Below, piece after piece: positions 1 through 8,125 of a stretch of 64,000 bases of DNA (the stretch's first letter is position 1; each line of letters starts with the position of its first letter). The notes under the pieces are model-generated. The model saw only the letters and a list, made by a program, of their open reading frames with translations, was not told the origin of the DNA and made no database searches. Made by a program: the position numbers and the translations under genes. This DNA is from JBCCGG01 sp039029395 (GTDB lineage: Bacteria; Pseudomonadota; Alphaproteobacteria; Kiloniellales; JAKSDN01): positions 24,224 to 88,223 of the forward strand of contig JBCCGG010000026.1 of NCBI GenBank assembly GCA_039029395.1, in the 5' to 3' direction.

Positions 1-130
1 AATGGGGGGCATTCCCTGAGATAGCGTTAAAGGTGCTTTTTGGCGCGTGGCCGGAATTGGGACTGGGCACCCTGTGGTTGACAGGCATCCGTCTTAGGTG
101 CGAGCGTGATATTGAGGGGAATCACGGACA

Positions 131-562
131 TTGCGTAACTTCGCAGTCAAACCCGGCAGAAAGAGCAAAAGCCGCTTCTGGCATCGTGCTGGCGTGGCAT
201 TCGCCTTGCTGGTGTTTCTGCAGCCGGTGTTCGGCAGCTTTGGGCAGATCCTCGCCAAGCCCGGGCCCGAGTCCGAAGGCCTGTTTGAATTCATCGAGAT
301 CTGCACGCCCACCGGGCTTCGAATAATCCGGATCGATAGCCTGGCTCAGGAGAGCGGTGGTGAGGACTCGCCCGATTGGTCGTCCCCGTTCTGTCCTGGT
401 TGCTTAGCGGTATCCTCCATCGCGATTCTCGATTCAGAGATATTCTTCCTTATCTCCTATGAATTCGAGACAGTGGTCCCGTCGCCGTCTGTCGAGTCCC
501 AGCCGGCTTCACGGCTCCCCAGCTCCGATATCAACGCAAGAGCGCCTCCGTTCCTAGCTTGA
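131..562 (+). CDS. DUF2946-like protein
   Basis: A 143-residue protein with a TTG start preceded by GAGGGG at a 10-base spacing. It has a basic N-terminus, a hydrophobic segment at about residues 21-38 (signal anchor or signal peptide), a CTPTG motif near residue 58, a PFCPGC motif at 86-91 and an RAPPFL ending. This order of Cys motif, CPxC-type motif and RxPP tail is the pattern I know from DUF2946, a family of unknown function often found next to copper-responsive outer-membrane genes. The gene downstream is a Met/His-rich beta-barrel-like protein, which fits that setting. The family call is by eye. A metal role is inference from motif and neighbour only. Confidence 0.6.
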   Translation: MRNFAVKPGRKSKSRFWHRAGVAFALLVFLQPVFGSFGQILAKPGPESEGLFEFIEICTPTGLRIIRIDSLAQESGGEDSPDWSSPFCPGCLAVSSIAILDSEIFFLISYEFETVVPSPSVESQPASRLPSSDINARAPPFLA

Positions 563-671
563 GCTTTTCAAGTTTGGAGATCGCGGCTGCATCCGCCTGC
601 TAACCCGGGACGGTGTTCGCTTTGCGGTCCGAACTCGCGATGAAAACCAAGTCAAACCCAAGGGGTGACTC

Positions 672-1790
672 ATGCGTACTTTGCAGACACTCAAGGTGGC
701 CCTGCTGGCTGCCGCGTTTTCCACCTGCGTGGGCCAAGGCGGCCTCGCTCATGAAGATGAAGACAGCGCCGAACCCGGCCTCACGATCAAGGGCGACCAT
801 ACCGGTATCCGCGCCGACGGGCATGCGCCTATCGGGGTGATGGGAGATCACATGCACAAGGCGGGCGAATGGATGATCTCCTACCGCTACATGCGCATGC
901 ACATGGACGGCAACCGAGACGGCACAACCGATCTGAGCCCAGAGGAAATCGTCACCGACTTCAGCAACCCCAATGCGCCCCCGCCGACCTTCCGCGTCGT
1001 CCCCACCGAAATGACCACCCAGATGCACATGTTCGGGCTTATGTATGCGCCCTCCGACTGGCTCACTCTCATGGCCATGGGCAACTACACTCTCAAGGAC
1101 ATGGACCACATCACTTTCAGGGGGCCGGCCGGTACGACACGCTTGGGGACTTTTACCACCGAAACACAGGGTTTCGGCGACACCAAGGCGGCTGCGCTGG
1201 TTCGCCTCTACGACGATGACACGCATCATGCTCACCTCAATCTGGGGTTTAGCATTCCCACCGGTTCGATTACCGAGGAAGACCGGGTGCTCGCCCCGAC
1301 GGGCGCAACACCGACGCTTCGCCTGCCCTATGCCATGCAGCTTGGGTCTGGGACCTTTGACCTGATGCCCGGCGTCACCTACACCGGGCACTATGAGAGG
1401 CTGGGCTGGGGAAGCCAGTTCTCGAGCACGTTTTTTCTCGGCGACAATGACGAGGGCTGGTCCTTCGGCGACCGCTACCAGCTCACCGCCTGGGGCAGCT
1501 ATCTGTTCGACGACTGGATCAGCACCTCCGTGCGCCTGACGGGAATCACCCAAGGGGACATAAACGGGCGTGACGACCAGATCACCGCGCCGGTGACGAC
1601 GGCCGATCCGGACAATTACGGCGGTCAGAAGCTGATACTGGGGCTTGGTGCCAATCTGGTCGGTCAAGAGGGGCTGTTGCGCGGCCACCGACTGGGCTTC
1701 GAGTTTGGCATTCCGATCTATCAGGATTTGAATGGCCCACAGTTGAAGAGCGACTGGGCATTCATAATCGGCTACCAGAAGGCGTTCTAG
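672..1790 (+). CDS. Outer-membrane transporter-like protein, possibly metal-related
   Basis: A 372-residue protein with a Sec signal peptide (about residues 1-26, cleaved near AHA). The N-terminal third is rich in His and Met (GDHMHKAGEW, YMRMHMDGN, TQMHMFGLMY). The rest alternates aromatic and polar residues and ends in YQKAF, a C-terminal Phe typical of outer-membrane beta barrels. It resembles proteins annotated as transporter or MetA-pathway-of-phenol-degradation family that accompany DUF2946 proteins in copper-linked loci. It sits 109 bp downstream of the DUF2946 gene on the same strand, so cotranscription is plausible. The substrate is unknown; copper is a guess from the Met/His content and neighbour. 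Confidence 0.6.
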   Translation: MRTLQTLKVALLAAAFSTCVGQGGLAHEDEDSAEPGLTIKGDHTGIRADGHAPIGVMGDHMHKAGEWMISYRYMRMHMDGNRDGTTDLSPEEIVTDFSNPNAPPPTFRVVPTEMTTQMHMFGLMYAPSDWLTLMAMGNYTLKDMDHITFRGPAGTTRLGTFTTETQGFGDTKAAALVRLYDDDTHHAHLNLGFSIPTGSITEEDRVLAPTGATPTLRLPYAMQLGSGTFDLMPGVTYTGHYERLGWGSQFSSTFFLGDNDEGWSFGDRYQLTAWGSYLFDDWISTSVRLTGITQGDINGRDDQITAPVTTADPDNYGGQKLILGLGANLVGQEGLLRGHRLGFEFGIPIYQDLNGPQLKSDWAFIIGYQKAF

Positions 1791-1907
1791 CGCGGCCCAT
1801 CGATAAGGACGGCCTCGTGCATGGCCCTGCCCATGCGCGAGGCCGACCAGATGGTGGCGTCAAATTGGGTCTGGTGAACCTCAACCCGGTCGGTCAATAT
1901 CTCCACC

Positions 1908-2105
1908 ATGGAAAGCGCCTTCCCGGTCATCATCGTGGTCGCCTGCCTGGCGGTGTTGGGCGTGCTGTTTCTGGGCCTCTTCTCAATGGCCCGGGGCGGC
2001 GAGTTCAACAAGAAGCACGGCAACAAGCTGATGCGTGCCCGGGTGTTGCTTCAGTTCGCCGCGATCGGCGTCTTGGCGCTCGCCTGGCTGCTGACCCGGG
2101 GGTGA
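1908..2105 (+). CDS. Twin transmembrane (HIG1-like) small protein
   Basis: A 65-residue protein with two hydrophobic helices (about residues 5-27 and 44-62) joined by a basic loop containing GGEFNKKHGNKLMRAR. This matches the twin-transmembrane/HIG1-type small proteins of Alphaproteobacteria. It lies 10 bp upstream of the adenosyltransferase gene, an arrangement I know from this class. HIG1 proteins associate with respiratory complexes in mitochondria; the bacterial role is not settled. No strong ribosome binding site precedes the ATG. The start was chosen because the first helix begins right after it. Confidence 0.75.
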   Translation: MESAFPVIIVVACLAVLGVLFLGLFSMARGGEFNKKHGNKLMRARVLLQFAAIGVLALAWLLTRG

Positions 2106-2115
2106 AGGAAGAGAG

Positions 2116-2679
2116 ATGGTCAAGCTGGACAAGATCTATACGCGCGGCGGCGACAAGGGCCAGACGTCCCTGGGCGACGGCGCGCGCCGGGCCAAGCACG
2201 ACCTGCGGGTCGCCGCCTACGGCACGGTTGACGAGGCCAACGCCTGCCTGGGCCTGGCGCGCCTGCACACCAAGGGCGCCCTCGACCAGCTGCTTGGGCG
2301 CATTCAGAACGACCTGTTCGATCTGGGCGCCGATCTGGCGACGCCCGAGCGGGAGAACCCCAAGTATCCGCCGCTGCGCATCACGCCGGCCCAGGTCAAG
2401 CGCCTGGAGCAGGAGATCGACCAGATCAACGACAAGCTCGAGGCGCTGAAATCCTTCGTGCTGCCCGGCGGCTCGGCGGCGGCCGCCCACCTGCACATGG
2501 CGCGCACCGTGATCCGCCGGGCCGAGCGCGACATGACGGCGCTGGCCGAGGAGGAATCGATCAATCCGGATGCCCTGCGCTATGCCAATCGGCTGTCCGA
2601 TTTGCTCTTTGTCCTGAGCCGCCACGCCAACAAGGACGGCGCCGCCGACGTGCTCTGGACGCCCGGCGCGAACCGCTGA
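2116..2679 (+). CDS. Cob(I)yrinic acid a,c-diamide adenosyltransferase (PduO type)
   Basis: This enzyme transfers the adenosyl group of ATP to cob(I)alamin to make coenzyme B12. The 187-residue protein has the PduO-type N-terminal ATP-binding motif YTRGGDKGQTSL (residues 8-19), then GTVDEANACLG, and the FVLPGG...HMART...RRAERD helix block that lines the corrin/ATP site, all at the usual family length. GGAAG precedes the ATG at good spacing. Its product is the cofactor of the class II ribonucleotide reductase at 20.6-22.9 kb. It precedes etfBA, but a separate promoter-like signal lies between them. Confidence 0.92.
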   Translation: MVKLDKIYTRGGDKGQTSLGDGARRAKHDLRVAAYGTVDEANACLGLARLHTKGALDQLLGRIQNDLFDLGADLATPERENPKYPPLRITPAQVKRLEQEIDQINDKLEALKSFVLPGGSAAAAHLHMARTVIRRAERDMTALAEEESINPDALRYANRLSDLLFVLSRHANKDGAADVLWTPGANR

Positions 2680-2710
2680 AAAATAGCCGTTCTCCGGGCC
2701 TTTGGCGCCG

Positions 2711-2739
2711 TTGACAGGACCATTGTCTATCCCTATTGT
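2711..2739 (+). promoter_or_regulatory. Predicted sigma70-type promoter for etfBA
   Basis: TTGACA (2711-2716) and TATTGT (2734-2739) are separated by exactly 17 bp. They sit in the 208-bp gap between the adenosyltransferase stop and the etfB start. The -35 is a full consensus match and the -10 is 4 of 6. It would start a leader of about 140 nt before etfB. No terminator is evident between the genes, so read-through from upstream is also possible. Confidence 0.55.
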
Positions 2740-2887
2740 GCGGCGCGGCATAACCGGCGGCTGAGCTAGGTCAGCACGGCGATATGGCCTGCCGGACGGG
2801 GCTTTTTAAGGGCACATCACCGGTACGGACTCACCAAGGTCTTCGCGCATGTCCGCGCGGAGCTCCCTTTAGATCAACGAGGCGGGA

Positions 2888-3637
2888 ATGAAGGTTCTTG
2901 TCGGGGTAAAGCGCGTGATTGACGCGAACGTCAAGGTTCGGGTCAAAGGCGATAAGTCGGGGGTCGAGCTGACCAACGTGAAGATGGCCATGAACCCCTT
3001 CTGCGAGATCGCCGTCGAAGCGGCGGTGCGCCTGAAGGAGGCCGGCACGGCGACTGAGGTGGTGGCGGTCTCGGCCGGCATCGCCCAGAGCCAGGAAACC
3101 CTGCGCACGGCGCTCGCCATGGGCGCCGATCGGGCGATCCTGGTGCAGAGCGACGTGGCGCTCGAGCCGCTCGCTATCGCCAAGCTGATGAAGGCCGTGG
3201 TCGAGCGCGAGCAACCCGAACTGGTGGTTTTCGGCAAGCAGGCGATCGACGGCGACAACAACCAGACCGGCCAGATGCTCTCGGCGCTTCTGGGCTGGTC
3301 TCAGGGCACCTTCATCTCCAAGCTGGCGCTGGAGGACGGCCACGCCCGGGTCACCCGCGAGGTCGACGGCGGCCTCGAGATGGTCGACCTCAAGCTGCCC
3401 GCGGTGGTCACCGTTGACCTGCGTTTGAACGAGCCGCGCTACGCCTCTCTGCCGAACATCATGAAGGCCAAGAAGAAGCCGCTCGAGACCATCACGCCCG
3501 AGGATCTCGGCGTCGATGTGACGCCGCGCCTGGAGGTTTTGCAGGTCGTCGAGCCGCCGGCACGCAAGGCCGGCATTCGGGTCTCCTCCGCCGAGGAGCT
3601 GGTCGACAAACTCAAGAATGAAGCGAAGGTGATCTGA
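2888..3637 (+). CDS. etfB: Electron transfer flavoprotein subunit beta
   Basis: The small subunit of ETF, the soluble FAD/AMP protein that takes electrons from acyl-CoA dehydrogenases and passes them to ETF-ubiquinone oxidoreductase. The 249-residue length is standard. It opens with MKVLVGVKRVID and carries the ETF-beta signature region VDLRLNEPRYASLPNIMKAK at about residues 177-196. Its stop overlaps the etfA start by one base (TGATG), so the two are translationally coupled. A promoter-like sequence lies upstream at 2711-2739. Confidence 0.96.
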   Translation: MKVLVGVKRVIDANVKVRVKGDKSGVELTNVKMAMNPFCEIAVEAAVRLKEAGTATEVVAVSAGIAQSQETLRTALAMGADRAILVQSDVALEPLAIAKLMKAVVEREQPELVVFGKQAIDGDNNQTGQMLSALLGWSQGTFISKLALEDGHARVTREVDGGLEMVDLKLPAVVTVDLRLNEPRYASLPNIMKAKKKPLETITPEDLGVDVTPRLEVLQVVEPPARKAGIRVSSAEELVDKLKNEAKVI

Positions 3638-4575
3638 TGTCCGTTCTGGTCATTGGCGAACACGACAACGCCGAGCTGAAGGGGGCGACCCTTCCCGTCG
3701 TCACCGCCGCCCTGGAGATCTCCGGCGGCGCCCCGGTCGACCTTCTGATCGCCGGCAGCGGCTGCGCTGCGGTCGCCGAACAAGCCGCCAAGGTGTCCGG
3801 CGTCGGCAAGGTGCTGCTGGCCGACAACCCGGCCTATGAGCATGCGATTCCTGAGAACCTGGCGCCTAGCCTGGTCGAGCTCGCCGGCAACTACGGCCAT
3901 GTCCTGGCGCCGGCGTCGACCTTTGGCAAGAACCTCATGCCTCGGGTCGCCGCCTTGATGGACGTGCAGCAGATCTCGGACATCAGCGCGGTCGAGGGCG
4001 CGGATACCTTTGTGCGGCCGATTTACGCCGGCAACGCCATGATGACCGTGCGCTCGGGCGATGCCACCAAGATCATCACGGTGCGCACCACGACCTTCGA
4101 GCCGGCCGCCGAAGAGGGCGGCTCGGCGGCGGTCGAGGCGGTCTCCGGCGGCGCCGACGCGGGGCTCTCGAGCTACCAGGGCGCCGAGCTCACGACCTCC
4201 GAGCGGCCCGAGCTGACCAGCGCGCGTATCGTCATATCCGGCGGGCGCGGCATGCAGTCGGGCGACAACTTCGCCATGCTTGAGAAGATCGCCGACAAGC
4301 TGGGCGCAGCGGTCGGCGCCAGCCGGGCGGCGGTCGACGCTGGCTTCGTGCCCAACGACTACCAGGTCGGCCAGACCGGCAAGGTGGTCGCTCCCGACCT
4401 CTACATGGCGGTCGGCATTTCGGGCGCGATCCAGCATCTGGCCGGCATGAAGGACTCCAAGGTCATCGTTGCGATCAACAAGGACGAGGAAGCGCCGATC
4501 TTCCAGGTCGCCGACTACGGTCTGGTCGCCGATCTGTTCCAGGCGCTGCCGGAGCTGGAGTCCGCGCTCGGGTAA
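3637..4575 (+). CDS. etfA: Electron transfer flavoprotein subunit alpha
   Basis: The FAD-binding large subunit of ETF, 312 residues. The C-terminal half contains the characteristic FAD site: SGGRGMQSGDNF, then GASRAAVDAGFVPNDYQVGQ, then SGAIQHLAGMKDSKVI and INKDEEAPIF. The start overlaps the etfB stop by one base. The 3-hydroxyacyl-CoA dehydrogenase follows 35 bp later, which fits a beta-oxidation/hydroxybutyrate operon. This ETF is the natural electron acceptor for the acyl-CoA dehydrogenase at 43.7 kb. Confidence 0.96.
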   Translation: MSVLVIGEHDNAELKGATLPVVTAALEISGGAPVDLLIAGSGCAAVAEQAAKVSGVGKVLLADNPAYEHAIPENLAPSLVELAGNYGHVLAPASTFGKNLMPRVAALMDVQQISDISAVEGADTFVRPIYAGNAMMTVRSGDATKIITVRTTTFEPAAEEGGSAAVEAVSGGADAGLSSYQGAELTTSERPELTSARIVISGGRGMQSGDNFAMLEKIADKLGAAVGASRAAVDAGFVPNDYQVGQTGKVVAPDLYMAVGISGAIQHLAGMKDSKVIVAINKDEEAPIFQVADYGLVADLFQALPELESALG

Positions 4576-4610
4576 CCCCGGGCGCTTTCCAACAACAGTT
4601 AGGTCAGGCT

Positions 4611-5519
4611 ATGTCCGAGCAAGCAACGGCCCAGGAGGGCGCGCCAGAGATTTCCGCCATCGGCGTCATCGGCGCCGGCCAGATGGGCCACGGCATCGCG
4701 CAGATCTGCGCTCAGGCCGGCTACAGGGTGTGCCTCTCCGACATGGACGAGGAGGCGCTGAAGCAAGGCCTGGCCAAGATCGACCGGGGCCTCGATCGCC
4801 AAATCGAGAGAGCGCACATCAGCGCCGAGGACAAGGCGGCGACCCTGGGCCGGATCGAGACCTCGACCGATCTGGAGATCTTCAAGAACTGCGACGTGGT
4901 GATCGAATCGGTCGTCGAGAACGAGGAGATCAAGAAGGAGATCCTGCGCCAGCTTTGCCCGCTTCTGAAGCCCGAGGCGATCATCTGCTCCAACACCTCG
5001 TCGATCTCGATCACGCGGCTCGCCTCGATCACGGACCGGCCCAGCCAGTTCATGGGGATGCACTTCATGAACCCGGTGCCGGCCATGCACCTGATCGAGC
5101 TGATCCGCGGCATCGCGACCGAGGAGCCGACCTTCCAGGCGATCAAGCAGCTGGCGCTCGCGCTCGACAAGAAGCCGGCAACCGCCGAGGATTTTCCGGC
5201 CTTCATCGTCAACCGCATTCTGCTGCCGATGATCAACGAGGCGGTCTACACCCTTTATGAGGGGGTTGGCTCAGTCGAGGCGATCGATACCGCCTTGAAG
5301 CTCGGTGCCCACCATCCCATGGGCCCGCTTGAGCTGGCCGATTTCATCGGGCTCGACACCTGCCTTGCGGTCATGCACGTGCTCTACGACGGCCTGGCGG
5401 ACTCCAAGTATCGGCCTTGTCCGCTTTTGGTGAAGTACGTCGAGGCCGGCTGGCTCGGCAAGAAGGCCGGCCGCGGCTTCTACGACTATTCCGGCGAGAC
5501 GCCCGTCCCGACCCGCTAA
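4611..5519 (+). CDS. 3-hydroxybutyryl-CoA dehydrogenase
   Basis: An NAD(P)-dependent oxidoreductase that interconverts 3-hydroxybutyryl-CoA and acetoacetyl-CoA. The 302-residue protein has the Rossmann motif GVIGAGQMGHG at residues 18-28, the catalytic His region MGMHFMNPVP near residue 147, and a C-terminal 3HCDH domain ending in the G-RGFYDYSG signature. The monofunctional length fits the HbdA/PaaH group, not FadB fusions. It is cotranscribed with etfBA by spacing and strand. It ends only 4 bp from the stop of the convergent hydrolase gene. Confidence 0.93.
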   Translation: MSEQATAQEGAPEISAIGVIGAGQMGHGIAQICAQAGYRVCLSDMDEEALKQGLAKIDRGLDRQIERAHISAEDKAATLGRIETSTDLEIFKNCDVVIESVVENEEIKKEILRQLCPLLKPEAIICSNTSSISITRLASITDRPSQFMGMHFMNPVPAMHLIELIRGIATEEPTFQAIKQLALALDKKPATAEDFPAFIVNRILLPMINEAVYTLYEGVGSVEAIDTALKLGAHHPMGPLELADFIGLDTCLAVMHVLYDGLADSKYRPCPLLVKYVEAGWLGKKAGRGFYDYSGETPVPTR

Positions 5520-5523
5520 GAAG

Positions 5524-6381
5524 CTACAAGTCGCCGAGCCACGAGATCGTCTGCGCGGCGATCTCGTCGCGCCACGTCTTCTTGGAAAAGGTATGATTGG
5601 CCTCGGGCAGGTGCCGCTGGGTCACGCGGGGCGCTTCTAGAACCTGTCGACCGGTATCGCTTTTGCGAGCCGCGACGAGGAATTCCTGAGCGGTGAAGTC
5701 GTTGCCGCACAGAACCAGCAGAATCGGCCCTTCGAAGCGGTCGATCGCGTCGATCACGCGCTCCGGAAGGCTGGCCGCGACTTTGGCCGTGCCGACGCGG
5801 GCGGCGATCGAGGTGCGCAGGGAGCCGGCAATCGATCCGATCGACTGGCCGAGCGAGATCTTGCCGCTGGCCAAGCGCCGCCAGGTCTCGGGATCGGCGA
5901 TGCGCCGCCCATAGTGGTGCTTCAAGGTCGCCTCGGCCTGGGTCGCCTCGCTGCGCACCCAGGGATTGACCAGGACCATACCAGCGACCCGGGGATCCTG
6001 ATGGCCGTAGAACGCGGCGGCCGAGGCACCGTCGCAGAGCCCCCAGAGCACAACCCGCTCGATGCCGGGCTCGGCGGCCTGAAAGGCATCGATCGCCGCG
6101 GCGATGTCCTGGCTGATGGATTCGAAGCCTTGGAGCTCACCGTCGCTGTCGCCCATGCCCCTGGCATCGAAGCGGAACACGGGGATGCCTTCGGCGCAAA
6201 ATTTGCGCGCCAGCGAGACGAACTGACGGTGGGCGCCGATGCGGTACTGCGGCCCGCCAACGACGATCAGAACACCGCGCCGGGTCGGCTCAGGCGTCCG
6301 GTGCAGGATTCCGACGAGCCGGTCCCCGGCGCACTGGAAGCTGACGGCGGCTTCGCCGACCGTCACCTCTTCAGCCTGCAT
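5524..6381 (-). CDS. Exosortase A system-associated hydrolase 1 type (alpha/beta hydrolase)
   Basis: A 285-residue alpha/beta hydrolase. It shows VVGGPQYRIGAHRQFV (residues 41-56), FDARGMGDSDGE (71-82) and the nucleophile elbow WGLCDGASA (113-121), in which Cys116 stands in the usual Ser place. A late LPEANHTF supplies the catalytic His. These features match the group I know as hydrolase 1 of exosortase type 1 systems (TIGR03100), found with PEP-CTERM/exopolysaccharide loci. The substrate is unknown. Its start overlaps the end of the ligase gene by 11 bp, so the two are coupled. No exosortase gene lies in the window, though a PEP-CTERM-like protein does (37.4 kb). Confidence 0.75.
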   Translation of the reverse strand: MQAEEVTVGEAAVSFQCAGDRLVGILHRTPEPTRRGVLIVVGGPQYRIGAHRQFVSLARKFCAEGIPVFRFDARGMGDSDGELQGFESISQDIAAAIDAFQAAEPGIERVVLWGLCDGASAAAFYGHQDPRVAGMVLVNPWVRSEATQAEATLKHHYGRRIADPETWRRLASGKISLGQSIGSIAGSLRTSIAARVGTAKVAASLPERVIDAIDRFEGPILLVLCGNDFTAQEFLVAARKSDTGRQVLEAPRVTQRHLPEANHTFSKKTWRDEIAAQTISWLGDL

Positions 6382-7888
6382 CCGCCTTGGTCAGGTCGGC
6401 TGGGCAGCCGTCGCGCACCCAATCGATCAGCTTGCGCCGGTCGATCTTGTCGTTGACGTTGCGCGGCAGGTGCTTGAGGAAGTGGAAGCGATCAGGGATC
6501 AAGTGACGGAGCAGGTAGTGCTTGAGCGCTTCGCGCGCGGCCTCCTGGTCGGGCGGCGTGCCCTCGGCCTCGACGAAGGCATGGAGCTCCTCGCCGACCT
6601 TGGCCACGGTCGCCATGCCCCAGCCGCAGCGCACGACTGCCGCGGCGATATCGTCCAGCTCGATGCGTTCGCCGCGGATCTTGACCTGGTTGTCGCGCCG
6701 GCCCAGGAAAAAGGTATGGGCGCCCTCGCGTCGGGCCCAGTCGCCGGTGTAGTAGGCCGGCACAGGCTGGCCATCCAGGACGTAGTCCCGGAAGCTGCCG
6801 GCCGAAAGCTCCGGGGCGCGCCAGTAGCCGTCGGCAACCTGCGGGCCGGTAATGACGATCTCGCCCTCGTCGCCGCTCACCCCGTCTTCGTCCAGAAGAT
6901 GGATCGCCATGCCGGGGATTGCCTCGCCGATCGCCACGCTGTTGCCGCAGGCCGGCAGGTAGTTGTCCTCGGTCAGGCGCACCAAGGTGCAGGATACGGT
7001 CGCCTCGGTGGGCCCGTAGGTGTTGTGCACCACGACCTCCGGTCGGGCGGCGAAGATGGCATCCAGATGGAGCTTGAGCAGCGGTTCGCCACAGAAGGTC
7101 AGAAGCCGGAGGCTCTCGAAGTTCTTTGCGGTGACGCTCTTGGTCTTGACCATGGAGGTCATCACGCTGGGCACCGAGTTCCAAATCGTCAGGCCGTGAC
7201 GCTGAATCGCCTTGGCCGTCAGCAAGAGATCGATCTGATCGGTCAAGGGATAGAGGGTCGATCCGGCGCAAAGCGCGCCGAAGATGTCCAGCACGCTGAG
7301 ATCGAAGGCGATGTTCGGATGTTGCGACCAGCGGTCCCGGGGCGTCAGTTCCATCGCCTCGATCGCCCAGGAGACATAGTGAGACAGCGCGTCGAACGGG
7401 ATCATCACGCCTTTGGCTTCGCCGGTCGAGCCGGAGGTGAACATGACGTAGACCAGTCGCGCCGGCGGTCGGGGACTGGACAGGCGCTGATCACTCAGGG
7501 CGTCGATCACAACCACCTTTGCGTCGCCGGCCAGGCTCTCGGCCTCGGCCTGCAGACGCCCATTGGTCACGATTACTTCGGGCGCGAACTTGTCGACCGT
7601 CAGCCGCTGGCGCTCGAGCGGGGCCGCCACGTTGACTGGCGCATAGACCGCGCCCGCCATGGCGCAGGCGAACATGGCACCATAGGCCTCGGCGCTTTGG
7701 GGCAGGTGGATCAGCACCCGCGTCCCCTCCTCGCTGCCTGGGTGGCCGGCGATGGGATGGGCCAAGCGCTGCGCGAAGTCGAGCAACTCACCGTAGCTCG
7801 TCGTGCGCCCTTCCTGGACCACCGCCGCATGGTCGGGAAGCTCACCGGCGACGGTGATGAAGCGCTGCAGGAACGACGGTGACGACAT
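6371..7888 (-). CDS. AMP-forming adenylating ligase (NRPS A-domain/DltA-like)
   Basis: A 505-residue stand-alone adenylation enzyme of the ANL superfamily. It has the P-loop FTSGSTGEAKG at about 150-160, NTYGPTEATV near 284-293, YYTGDWARRE, FLGRRDNQVKIRGERIELDDI and the C-terminal NDKIDRR with the catalytic Lys. The NTYGPTEAT form is closer to amino-acid-activating domains and DltA than to fatty acyl-CoA ligases, so the substrate could be an amino acid or an acyl group. No carrier protein gene was found next to it. The ATG at 7888 is preferred over an upstream TTG because GAGG lies 9 bases before it. A perfect CtrA box sits 121 bp upstream. Confidence 0.75.
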   Translation of the reverse strand: MSSPSFLQRFITVAGELPDHAAVVQEGRTTSYGELLDFAQRLAHPIAGHPGSEEGTRVLIHLPQSAEAYGAMFACAMAGAVYAPVNVAAPLERQRLTVDKFAPEVIVTNGRLQAEAESLAGDAKVVVIDALSDQRLSSPRPPARLVYVMFTSGSTGEAKGVMIPFDALSHYVSWAIEAMELTPRDRWSQHPNIAFDLSVLDIFGALCAGSTLYPLTDQIDLLLTAKAIQRHGLTIWNSVPSVMTSMVKTKSVTAKNFESLRLLTFCGEPLLKLHLDAIFAARPEVVVHNTYGPTEATVSCTLVRLTEDNYLPACGNSVAIGEAIPGMAIHLLDEDGVSGDEGEIVITGPQVADGYWRAPELSAGSFRDYVLDGQPVPAYYTGDWARREGAHTFFLGRRDNQVKIRGERIELDDIAAAVVRCGWGMATVAKVGEELHAFVEAEGTPPDQEAAREALKHYLLRHLIPDRFHFLKHLPRNVNDKIDRRKLIDWVRDGCPADLTKADAG

Positions 7889-8008
7889 CTGTACCAACCT
7901 CGAGATCCTAGGTCCGCGGCCAAGCTAGGGTGCGACTGTGAAGATTATGTGGCAATTTGCACGGACCCGATGGCGCCTGACAAGGCCAAGCAACTTAAGG
8001 ACCGCGGA

Positions 8009-8023
8009 TTAACCATCGGTTAA
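8009..8023. promoter_or_regulatory. Perfect CtrA box upstream of the adenylating ligase
   Basis: TTAA-CCATCGG-TTAA is an exact match to TTAA-N7-TTAA, the binding site of the alphaproteobacterial cell-cycle regulator CtrA. It is embedded in a larger perfect palindrome, GATTAACCATCGGTTAATC (8007-8025). It lies in the 237-bp non-coding gap between the acyltransferase stop and the ligase start, 121 bp upstream of the ligase ATG. Binding is inferred from sequence only. Confidence 0.6.
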
Positions 8024-8125
8024 TCATGCAACTCCTTGCCAGGCCTACGGCTTTTGTCAACTCACGGTTATCGGTAGATAGCCGTCGACGCGCTTGTTCG
8101 GAGCGGTTAAAGCCCGATTGGGTGA

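Noticed and set aside
600..1688. Long minus-strand frame opposite the outer-membrane protein gene
   Set aside because: It is the complement of a G+C-rich gene. Its translation is Arg/His/Gly-rich without motifs, whereas the plus frame has a signal peptide and family features.
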